From contig NZ_JAHSTU010000013.1 in the NCBI RefSeq assembly GCF_019145495.1, forward strand, positions 91,846 to 155,845: DNA of 64,000 nucleotides. Reading direction: 5' to 3'. Shown here in pieces: positions 52,710 through 60,336 of the stretch. Source of the stretch: Pseudomonas azerbaijanoccidentalis. GTDB lineage: Bacteria > Pseudomonadota > Gammaproteobacteria > Pseudomonadales > Pseudomonadaceae. The notes beneath the pieces are model-generated. The model worked only from the letters and a program-made list of their open reading frames with translations. It did no database searches and was not told the DNA's origin. Each line of letters begins with the position of its first letter. The first letter of the stretch is position 1. A program made the position numbers and the translations under genes.

Positions 52710-53354
52710 TTACAGCGGTTCGAACGGACGCAGGCGATACTGCGGCGGCAACTGCTCGAAACCACTGATGGTAGTGTTCAGGCTTTTCCAGCGGCCATCC
52801 TTGATGCCGTAGATGCAACCGTGAATCGACAGGCTCTGCCCGCGATGCCAGGCGTTTTGCACAATGCTGGTGTGGCCGACGTTGGCCACTTGCTGAATCA
52901 CGTTGAGTTCGCAGAGACGATCAACCCGTTCTTCCTCGGTCGCCAGCACGGCCAATTCTTCGCGTTTTTCGTAATACAGATCACGAATCGAGCGCAGCCA
53001 GCCGTCGATCAGGCCGAACTGACGATCCTGCATCGAGGCGCGCACACCACCGCAACCATAGTGGCCGGTAACCAGGATGTGTTTGACCTTGAGTACGTCG
53101 ACCGCGTACTGAATCACCGACAGGCAATTAAGGTCGGTGTGCAGGACCACGTTGGCCACGTTGCGGTGGACGAACAGGTCACCCGGCAACATGCCGACGA
53201 TTTCGTTGGCCGGCACCCGGGCGTCGGAACAGCCGATCCACAGGAACTCTGGCGTCTGTTGACGAGCCAGCTTGGCGAAGAAGTCAGGATCTTCTTTGGT
53301 GATCGCGTCGGCCCAGCGCTCGTTGTTATCAATCAGATCTTGTAATTCGTTCAT
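52710..53354 (-). CDS. can: Beta-class carbonic anhydrase
   Basis: A 214-residue zinc enzyme interconverting CO2 and bicarbonate in the cytoplasm. The zinc ligands are visible: Cys42 and Asp44 in WIGCSDARVPANE, His98 and Cys101 in VTGHYGCGGVRAS. The Asp-Arg pair (Asp44, Arg46) is intact. The start MNELQDLIDN is preferred over an N-terminal five-residue extension. It is a single gene converging with the exported-protein gene and divergent from the acidic small-protein gene. The place corresponds to PA4676 of P. aeruginosa as I recall it. Confidence 0.95.
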   Translation of the reverse strand: MNELQDLIDNNERWADAITKEDPDFFAKLARQQTPEFLWIGCSDARVPANEIVGMLPGDLFVHRNVANVVLHTDLNCLSVIQYAVDVLKVKHILVTGHYGCGGVRASMQDRQFGLIDGWLRSIRDLYYEKREELAVLATEEERVDRLCELNVIQQVANVGHTSIVQNAWHRGQSLSIHGCIYGIKDGRWKSLNTTISGFEQLPPQYRLRPFEPL

Positions 53355-53522
53355 GCTTTGAAGCCTCAAGAATGATGCGCAGCTTTGACTGACAACCGTC
53401 CGTCGGGGTCACGCGCTTAATGCAGATACCACCTGATGCTTTGAAACGGTGCTCCATGCCGGTGGAATTCTCGGTAGCCCTACAGGTCCACCTTAGTAAG
53501 GCCCACAGTATGAGGAATTGCC

Positions 53523-53927
53523 ATGACTGAATCACGACGTCCTTACGATGCGGTGCAACCGGAACCCATCGATGACAACGAAGACCGCATGGGCTCGGTG
53601 CATGAGCTGGATTTCGACGAAGACGAACCCAGCGCAAAAATCGGTGACGAGTTGCCGGACAAGGAGCGCGAGCAACTGATGCCGCGTCAGCGAGTACGCG
53701 AAGCCGGCATGACGGGCGCCTCGACCGATGACCACGAACCCACCGACGACGACATGAGCCCGGAAACCCTGATCCGCGAAGACGGCGCCCGGGATGCTGA
53801 TGAATCCGGTGTAGGCGATCAGGCTGACTGGGATTTGAGCATTGTCGATGAGGATGACATTGGCGGTGGTGATGGTCTGGATGAAGCGGAACTGGCGCGT
53901 CGCGACCCGCTGGACCGCAAGCGCTGA
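53523..53927 (+). CDS. Highly acidic disordered protein
   Basis: A 134-residue protein very rich in Asp and Glu (for example DDNEDRMGSVHELDFDEDEP) with no hydrophobic core, so it is probably mostly disordered in the cytoplasm. Similar pseudomonad proteins are often labelled serine kinase/phosphatase or HPr-related, but no kinase motif is seen and I do not support that name. A purine-rich stretch (AGGAATTGCC) precedes the ATG. It diverges from the carbonic anhydrase gene. Confidence 0.7.
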   Translation: MTESRRPYDAVQPEPIDDNEDRMGSVHELDFDEDEPSAKIGDELPDKEREQLMPRQRVREAGMTGASTDDHEPTDDDMSPETLIREDGARDADESGVGDQADWDLSIVDEDDIGGGDGLDEAELARRDPLDRKR

Positions 53928-53935
53928 CTACCGTA

Positions 53936-54021
53936 TGTAGGAGCTGCCGAAGGCGGCGATCTTTTGATCTTGCCCTTAAGATCAAAAGATCAAAAGATCG
54001 CAGCCTTCGGCAGCTCCTACA
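53936..54021. repeat. REP pair, type A, opposite geometry
   Basis: The left copy is direct (gtaggagctgccgaaggcgg, one change) and the right inverted (gatcgcagccttcggcagct), with repeated gatcaaaa in the spacer. It has the same orientation as the pair at 3685 and lies between converging genes. Confidence 0.9.
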
Positions 54022-54046
54022 TGGGCAGGGTGTTTGATCCGTACGA

Positions 54047-54499
54047 TCAGTCGACCAACGTACAGGCCATCACCACCGCATCTTCACGCCCGCCCACCGC
54101 CGGGTAGTAATCCCGTCGACGACCAATCTCGTTGAAGCCATAACGCTCGTACAACTTGAACGCCGCGGTATTGCTGTCGCGCACTTCCAGGAAACATTCC
54201 CGGGCGTCGGCCTTGTAGGCAATCGACATCAGATGCTCCAGCAGCGTCAAACCCAGGCCACGGCCCTGGTTTTCCGGTTTGACCGTGATGTTCAGCAGAT
54301 GCGCCTCATCGAGGATGATTTGCACCACACCGTGGCCGACCTGCTGCTGACCTTCGAACATCAGCCAGATCTGGTACTTGCCCAGTCCATCGAGAAAAAT
54401 CCCGCGGGTCCAGGGATGGCTGTAGGCCGCGTATTCAATCTTCAGAACGGTTTCCAGGTCCGCCTCGGTCATCGGGCGAAACGTTACAGCGTCACTCAT
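54047..54499 (-). CDS. rimI: Ribosomal protein S18 alanine N-acetyltransferase
   Basis: A 150-residue GNAT enzyme that acetylates the N-terminal Ala of ribosomal protein S18 using acetyl-CoA. The acetyl-CoA motif is VKPENQGRGLGLTLLEHLM near residue 76, preceded by LLNITV; the C-terminal FYERYGFNEIGRRRDYYP-like block (KLYERYGFNEIGRRRDYYP) is typical. It overlaps the holD-like gene by 8 bases, the same order as holD-rimI in E. coli. Confidence 0.92.
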   Translation of the reverse strand: MSDAVTFRPMTEADLETVLKIEYAAYSHPWTRGIFLDGLGKYQIWLMFEGQQQVGHGVVQIILDEAHLLNITVKPENQGRGLGLTLLEHLMSIAYKADARECFLEVRDSNTAAFKLYERYGFNEIGRRRDYYPAVGGREDAVVMACTLVD

Positions 54500-55277
54500 T
54501 TGATTCTTTCCAACGCGCCATCAGCCGACGCATGGCTTGCCAGACATCAGCCTTACGCTGTGGCTCTTCCATTAATAATTCCAGACCCGGCACGGCCCAG
54601 GCCGAGCCCAGGCCTTCGACTTGCAGTTCGCGGTTGAACGACTCGGCATTTGCCTCACCGGCGAAACGCACCGCAGGCAGGCCGATCAACCACACGCAGA
54701 CGCACGGTGCGTCTTCCAGCCGGGCCGAGAGAAAGCCCTGAACGAAATCGCGGGCGGCTTCCGGACCTTGATCCATCGTGCCGCGCACCAGCAATGGCCA
54801 GCGTACCGGTTCGCCGACGATCTGCGGGCTGTCCGGCAGACCGGCGGCGCGCAGCATGTCCTTGAGCAACAGATAAGCGGGGTCCCTGGCCTGAAACGCC
54901 TCGCCTGTGGGTAACTCGACCAGAAGCAGGCAGCGCCCGGCCCGCAACAATTGCAGGGCAAAGCGCGGCGGTGGCACAACCGGGGCCTTTACCACGACCG
55001 GCGCCTCTTCAGCCTCTTCCACCGCTACGGCCCCGGTGCGCGTGCTCGCCAGCGATGGCCGTGGCACGTCGATCTTCACCCGTTCGGCCGGTTTTACCGC
55101 CGGTGCGACAGGCGCTTCAGCCACAGCAGCCGGCGCCACTGGCGCGACGACGAGCGGTTCGGGCATCTCCAGCAGTTCGGGCCGCGACGGGGCGGCAAAG
55201 GGCAATTCGGTGCGCGGCAGCCAGTTGACCACCTGCATGGCGTTCAAATAAGCGCGACGACGGGACTCGATAAGCAA
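54492..55277 (-). CDS. holD: DNA polymerase III psi subunit, divergent (HolD-like)
   Basis: A 261-residue protein, about twice the length of E. coli HolD (137). The N-terminus ESRRRAYLNAMQVVNWLPR resembles the chi-binding start of E. coli psi (SRRDWQLQQLGITQW). A Pro/Ala/Val-rich linker (about residues 36–100) precedes a C-terminal domain with the ALQLLRAGRCLLLVELPTG and SAWAVPGLELLMEEPQRKADVW segments. Psi bridges the clamp loader and chi. The family assignment rests on position before rimI and on the short N-terminal match; pseudomonad psi is known to be cryptic. Start is TTG here; ATG at 55238 is an alternative but loses the SRR segment. Confidence 0.72.
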   Translation of the reverse strand: MLIESRRRAYLNAMQVVNWLPRTELPFAAPSRPELLEMPEPLVVAPVAPAAVAEAPVAPAVKPAERVKIDVPRPSLASTRTGAVAVEEAEEAPVVVKAPVVPPPRFALQLLRAGRCLLLVELPTGEAFQARDPAYLLLKDMLRAAGLPDSPQIVGEPVRWPLLVRGTMDQGPEAARDFVQGFLSARLEDAPCVCVWLIGLPAVRFAGEANAESFNRELQVEGLGSAWAVPGLELLMEEPQRKADVWQAMRRLMARWKESNE

Positions 55278-55457
55278 TGGTCGGCCACTTGTGGATAACT
55301 AAAGTGCGCTGATTCTACCGCCCTTCGCTCAAGATCGCCCGCTGTTGATCGATGCACTTTACCGAAAAGAAGCCAACAGTCCGTCCCGAGAGTGAATCGC
55401 ATTGTCCTCAATGCAGTACAATCGCGGCTTTTAATCGCCAACCAGCCGGCCATTCCG

Positions 55458-56738
55458 ATGATCGAACCCAAGCGCGTCTTGCGCGCCCTCGCTGAACACT
55501 GGGCACTTCTGGAGCCACTGTGCGAGCACTTCGACCAAGGCACACTGAGCCTCAACGAACTGCGCACGCAACTGGCCGCCCAGCAACTCGACAGTACGCC
55601 GCAGGACATCACCAACCTGCTGGACGTGTGGATTCGCCTCGACATTCTGGTTCCCGTGGCGAAAAGCCCGAACCGGTTCGAGCTCAACGCCCAGATTCAC
55701 GACTTCCTCGCCTACCTGCGCCGTGAACACCGTCTTGGCCTGTGCCTGGAGATCGAAGCCTACCTGCGCCACCTCGAACGTCTGGCCGGTTACATCCAGG
55801 ACGCGTTTGACATCCGCGACGGCAATGATCTGGCGCGTCAGTTGCGCCTGCTTGACATGCGCGTGCGTGACGTACTGAAAAAACTCGATAACGACGAACA
55901 GGCACTGGTGGCCGTCGCCGAACGGGCGAAAACCAGCGACCGGCAGATACCGCTGCGTCAGCGTTACGCTGAAGTACTGGCGACCTGGGACGAGTACGTC
56001 GAGCCGATGATTGATCTGGTGAACGCAGACGGCGCCTTCGAACAAGGGGTGCGCAAGGTCGAAACCGTGCTGCTGAAGATGCTCAGCGAACAGCAGCGTC
56101 TTGGCCACCTGGTCGACGACGACATGCTGCTGCGCACCCACGCACGCATCCTCGAAATGCAGACGAGCGCCCAGCTGACCCTGCGTCACGCCCGGGAATT
56201 GCTGCTGCCGCTGCGCGAAGAAGCGCGCCGACACAACGCCGTAACCCGTGGCGCCGCGCTGGCCCTGTCGATGATCCGCCGCAAAGGCATCGATGCCGTA
56301 CCGCAAGCCGCCATGCCGATGTTCACTCGCCCGCAAAGCACGTTCCTCGGCAGCGCCAGTCAGGTCGAAGCCTACGTGTACGCTCTGGCGCGTTTCGAAC
56401 CGAAACCGGCCCGCTTCCCCAAGGCGCACAAGACCCACAAGGGTGGCGAGGCGCCGCGTGCGCCACGCACGGTCCGGGAGATGCTCGACCGCTGCGAAGA
56501 CGCGCTGCCGATGCCGGACCTGATGACCTGGCTGCTGGAGCAGGAACCAGACGGCGCCACTGACGAATTGCTGTACTGGTTCTCGCGCCTGTCCCGGGAA
56601 AAGCGCTTCAAGCGCGAGCGACTGGAACGTCGCGACTACTTCACACATGAGCACCAGGTCAGCCTGCGCTCCTTCGCCCTGCTCTCGGCCGGTGACACTG
56701 CCGCCGAGGATTCTGCGAGCACTCCTTATGCATCTTGA
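55458..56738 (+). CDS. mksF: MksF condensin subunit (kleisin)
   Basis: A 426-residue kleisin of the MksBEF (MukBEF-like) condensin. It bridges the SMC heads and recruits MksE. The N-terminal winged-helix region begins IEPKRVLRALAEHWALLEPL; the middle helical region has LDMRVRDVLKKLDNDEQAL near residue 130; the C-terminus is acidic. I prefer ATG 55458 over GTG 55392 because a possible -10 element TACAAT lies at 55417–55422, inside the longer version. It overlaps mksE by 11 bases. The three genes form one operon. Confidence 0.87.
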   Translation: MIEPKRVLRALAEHWALLEPLCEHFDQGTLSLNELRTQLAAQQLDSTPQDITNLLDVWIRLDILVPVAKSPNRFELNAQIHDFLAYLRREHRLGLCLEIEAYLRHLERLAGYIQDAFDIRDGNDLARQLRLLDMRVRDVLKKLDNDEQALVAVAERAKTSDRQIPLRQRYAEVLATWDEYVEPMIDLVNADGAFEQGVRKVETVLLKMLSEQQRLGHLVDDDMLLRTHARILEMQTSAQLTLRHARELLLPLREEARRHNAVTRGAALALSMIRRKGIDAVPQAAMPMFTRPQSTFLGSASQVEAYVYALARFEPKPARFPKAHKTHKGGEAPRAPRTVREMLDRCEDALPMPDLMTWLLEQEPDGATDELLYWFSRLSREKRFKRERLERRDYFTHEHQVSLRSFALLSAGDTAAEDSASTPYAS

Positions 56739-57429
56739 TCTATCCGAACTGTCCCATCTGGCGCCGATCTTTCGCGAGCTGTTCAAGGGTTACCACGTCA
56801 GCCGCCGCGATCCGGAGCTGTACGCACAGTTGTCTAACTTCCAGGACCAGTACCGCACGCTGTTCAAGGCCTTGGGCTTTGAACTGGTGTGCGACACCCG
56901 TGGTTTCTACTACTTCGTGCCGGACCTCGCCGCAGCCGCAGTGAACAAGACTGCCCAGCGTCTGGCGTTGTTCACCTTCATCCTCGTAGAACACCTGGCC
57001 GATCAGGGCCGCGACCCGATCTCCGTGCTCGACGGTGGCAGCCTCGGCCGCGATGAACTGCCGTCGCTGCTGGAAAAGTACCGAGACCTGTTCATTCAAG
57101 CCGAAGTGCAGACCCAGGACGAACTCGAAGAAAAGATCATGCGCCGCATGACCCAACTCGGTTTCGCCAGCGAAGAAAATGGCGTCTACCGTTTCCTGCC
57201 GCCGATGCACCGCTTCCTCGACGTCTGCCTCTCCGTTCAACAGGACCGCGATCTGGCGGCCAGCCTGCACAGTGTATTGCCGCTGCCAGTGCCGGTGCTG
57301 ATCGATGAAGACAGCGACGAAAAACTGCTGCAGACCGACGACCCACTTGATTTGAGTGAATTCGACGGTGAAAGCGAAGAAGACGCGCTGGCCCGTGCCA
57401 TTGCCGAAGAACAGGAGCTCGACGCATGA
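56728..57429 (+). CDS. mksE: MksE condensin subunit
   Basis: A 233-residue KITE-type accessory subunit with tandem winged helices (LAPIFRELFKGYHVSRRDPE to FLPPMHRFLDVC) and an acidic tail rich in Glu and Asp (about residues 195–233). It binds the kleisin MksF. ATG 56728 matches family N-termini and is nested in the end of mksF; the longer upstream frame is discarded. Its stop overlaps the mksB ATG (ATGA), so subunits are made in a coupled way. Confidence 0.87.
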   Translation: MHLDLSELSHLAPIFRELFKGYHVSRRDPELYAQLSNFQDQYRTLFKALGFELVCDTRGFYYFVPDLAAAAVNKTAQRLALFTFILVEHLADQGRDPISVLDGGSLGRDELPSLLEKYRDLFIQAEVQTQDELEEKIMRRMTQLGFASEENGVYRFLPPMHRFLDVCLSVQQDRDLAASLHSVLPLPVPVLIDEDSDEKLLQTDDPLDLSEFDGESEEDALARAIAEEQELDA

Positions 57430-60266
57430 GCAAGGAACGTTACGGCATTCGCCGCTTTGCCCTTCTGAACACCGCCGGCTATAGCCTCGGCCTGTTCCCG
57501 CTGGAAGAACCGCTGTCGGTCTACGGTGCGAACAACCTGGGTAAATCCGCCTCGATCAACGCCTTGCAGTTCCCGATCCTGGCACGCATGTCGGACATGA
57601 GTTTCGGCAAGTACAGCCTGGAGCAATCCCGGCGTTTCTACTTCGCCTCGGACACCAGCTACATTCTCGTCGAAGTCTCGCTGCCCCACGGCCCACACGT
57701 GATCGGCGTGGTCGGTCGCGGCCCGGGCGGTGGTTTCGGTCACCAGTTCTTTGCCTACGCCGGCAAGCTCGACCTGGCCCACTACCAGAAAAACGACACC
57801 TGCCTGCGCCAGAAAGAACTGTTCACCAACCTTGAGCGCGAAGGCCTGAAAGCTTACGAACTCAAGCCGGATGAACTGCGCCGCTTACTGGTTGGCGGTC
57901 ACACGTCGATCCCGCTGGACCTGACGCTGATCCCGCTGCGCTCCACCAGCGAGCAAAGCCTGAAAACCTTCCGCGCACTGTTCATCAACCTGCTGCACAT
58001 GCGCGAAATCACCGCGGCCAAGCTCAAGCAATTGTTCCTCGATGCCTTCGAACACAGCCTGCGTTCCGGTAGCGTCGATTACATTGCCGCGTGCGAAGAA
58101 GCCTTCCGCGATGTGCGACGCATGGAGCAGGACTACAACTCCCTGGTCGCCGCCGGCCCGCTGGTCGAAGCGCTGGCCAACGGTGTGAAGCAACGCGACA
58201 TCCTGCGCGGCAAGCTGCACCGAATCTCGCCGCTGCTCGACTCCCTGCTCGGCACCTGGTCGGACTACGCCAGTGCACGCAAGGAAGAACTGACCATTCA
58301 GGCCGAGCATTACCGCAACGAACAAGACGCCCTGCAAAACGATCAGCGCGGCGGTACCCAGGAACTGATGCGCCTGGAACGGGAAATCACCGGCATCCAG
58401 CGCTGGCTCGGCGAACTGGCGGTACTCAAGCATCGCTTTGCCTTGGTCGATGACGTCAAAGTGCTGGAGCAGCAATTGCTCGCCGCCAAGGACGCTCACG
58501 ATGAATTGGCTGGTGCGCTGGCACAGTCCCGACAGTTCAGCGCCGAAGACCTCGAAGAGCGTCTTCGCGATCTGGAAAAACGCCTGAAGTCGGTCAAGCA
58601 GCAACTCGATCACGCCGACAACAACAGCTATGCGCGCTTGCGTGAGGAATTCTCGCAGCAAGACGTCGAGCGCCTGATGCGTCTGTTCAACAGCGCGCTG
58701 TTCAGCCTGCCATTGGGCGAGCACGGCATCACCCTCGACGAGAACGGCGAGTGGGTGAAGTCCGTAGAACTGATCCTCGACGGCTTCAAAGGCGAGCGGT
58801 TCGAAGTACCGGGTCTGTCCATCGACATCTCGCACATCGAGCCGCCAGCCCTGCAAGCGCTGGCTGACCGCGCGGCCTTGCGCGATCAGAAAGAGCGCCT
58901 GGAAAAAGAGCTCAAGCAACTGAAAACCCAGCAAGCCGTGGCTGCCGACCGCGCCGCGAGCAAGACCCAGACCGAAGCGCTGTACCAGCAAGTGCTGGAC
59001 GCGCAAAAAGCCCTGGAAGATTTCCGTCGCGCGCAAACCCTGAGTGCCGAGGAAGGCGACAAGCTGGAACAACTGGCGCAAATGGAAGCCGCACAAGACG
59101 AATTGAAGCGTTCCAGCGACGCCTTCACCGAGCGCGTCCAGCAACTGTCGGCCAAGCTGCAACTGGTCGGCCGCCAGATCGGCGACATGGAAGCCAAGCA
59201 ACGCACCCTCGACGATGCCCTGCGCCGTCGCCAGTTGTTGCCGGCAGACCTGCCGTTCGGTACGCCGTTCATGGACCCGATCGACGACTCGATGGACAAC
59301 CTGCTGCCGCTGCTCAACGACTATCAGGACAGCTGGCAGGGTTTGTTGCGCGCCGATGGCCAGATCGAAGCGCTGTACGCTCAAGTCCGCCTCAAAGGCG
59401 TGGCCAAGTTCGACAGCGAAGACGACATGGAGCGCCGCCTATCACTGCTGATCAACGCCTACGCGCACCGTACCGATGAAGCGCTGACGCTGGGCAAGGC
59501 CCGTCGTGCGGCCGTGACCGACATCGCCCGGACCCTGCGCAACATCCGCAGCGACTACGACAGCCTTGAGCACCAACTGGCGCTGTTCAACCGCGAGATC
59601 AACAAGCGTCAGGTCTCCAACCTGCAGAGCTTCCGCATCGTGCTTGCGCCGAACAAGGAAGCGCTCAAGCACATCGACCAGATTATCCACAGCGCCGGCC
59701 AGTACGAAGAAGGCGAAACCCTGTCGGTGTTCGACCTCAGCCAAAGCGCCGAGCAGGACAACAAGAACGAAGAGGCCAAGGAATACCTGGCGCGTCTAGT
59801 GGCGGCGAACCACAACCAACTCGGTCTCAAGGACTTGTTCGAACTGGCGTTCGAGATCACCAAGGTCAACGGATCGCCGGTGATCCACACCGACATCGAC
59901 GGCGCCGCCTCCAACGGCACCACCATGACCATCAAGGCGCTGACCAACATGTACTTGTTGCTGCACTTGATGGACCGTGACCTGGCCGGGCGTGTGCGCT
60001 TGCCGTACTACCTCGACGAGGCGGCAGACATCGACGAGAAGAACCAGGCCGCACTGCTGGAAACCAGCCTGCAACTGGGCTTCGTGCCGATCCTGGCGAG
60101 CGTGAAGCCGCAAGTCTGCGCCAGTGTCGCCATCGACCTGGAAGGCGGCAGCGGCCCGGCCGGCATCTACATCGACGAGGCGGACTGGAAGTACATCCGT
60201 CGTCACGATCAGGTGAAAGCCACGCTCAACGAGCAAGCGGACGAACCGGAGCTGGATGCGGTTTGA
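57426..60266 (+). CDS. mksB: MksB condensin ATPase (SMC-like)
   Basis: A 946-residue SMC-type ATPase. The P-loop is GANNLGKS (residues 34–41); a long coiled coil runs about residues 270–450 and 490–760 with a hinge region between (about 450–490); the Walker B motif LPYYLDEAADID is near residue 864 and is followed by the D-loop. The protein is shorter than E. coli MukB (1486). It organises the chromosome together with MksE and MksF. A nuclease gene mksG, common in MksBEFG/Wadjet operons, is not found after it; a terminator follows at once. Confidence 0.9.
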   Translation: MSKERYGIRRFALLNTAGYSLGLFPLEEPLSVYGANNLGKSASINALQFPILARMSDMSFGKYSLEQSRRFYFASDTSYILVEVSLPHGPHVIGVVGRGPGGGFGHQFFAYAGKLDLAHYQKNDTCLRQKELFTNLEREGLKAYELKPDELRRLLVGGHTSIPLDLTLIPLRSTSEQSLKTFRALFINLLHMREITAAKLKQLFLDAFEHSLRSGSVDYIAACEEAFRDVRRMEQDYNSLVAAGPLVEALANGVKQRDILRGKLHRISPLLDSLLGTWSDYASARKEELTIQAEHYRNEQDALQNDQRGGTQELMRLEREITGIQRWLGELAVLKHRFALVDDVKVLEQQLLAAKDAHDELAGALAQSRQFSAEDLEERLRDLEKRLKSVKQQLDHADNNSYARLREEFSQQDVERLMRLFNSALFSLPLGEHGITLDENGEWVKSVELILDGFKGERFEVPGLSIDISHIEPPALQALADRAALRDQKERLEKELKQLKTQQAVAADRAASKTQTEALYQQVLDAQKALEDFRRAQTLSAEEGDKLEQLAQMEAAQDELKRSSDAFTERVQQLSAKLQLVGRQIGDMEAKQRTLDDALRRRQLLPADLPFGTPFMDPIDDSMDNLLPLLNDYQDSWQGLLRADGQIEALYAQVRLKGVAKFDSEDDMERRLSLLINAYAHRTDEALTLGKARRAAVTDIARTLRNIRSDYDSLEHQLALFNREINKRQVSNLQSFRIVLAPNKEALKHIDQIIHSAGQYEEGETLSVFDLSQSAEQDNKNEEAKEYLARLVAANHNQLGLKDLFELAFEITKVNGSPVIHTDIDGAASNGTTMTIKALTNMYLLLHLMDRDLAGRVRLPYYLDEAADIDEKNQAALLETSLQLGFVPILASVKPQVCASVAIDLEGGSGPAGIYIDEADWKYIRRHDQVKATLNEQADEPELDAV

Positions 60267-60283
60267 TTCTGTTTAGTTGAGGC

Positions 60284-60321
60284 AAAAAAAAGGCCGCGAT
60301 CCAATGGATCGCGGCCTTTTT
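60284..60321. terminator. Bidirectional terminator between mksB and letB-like
   Basis: AAAAAAAAGGCCGCGATCC and GGATCGCGGCCTTTTT arms with a CAAT-like loop. T-runs on both strands suit the converging genes. Confidence 0.95.
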
Positions 60322-60336
60322 CATTTCTGCTTGAGC

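Noticed and set aside
57885..59384. A 499-codon minus-strand frame opposite mksB
   Set aside because: Antisense of a coiled coil gives a Leu/Gln/Val-rich open frame; there is no start site and the MksB frame is certain.
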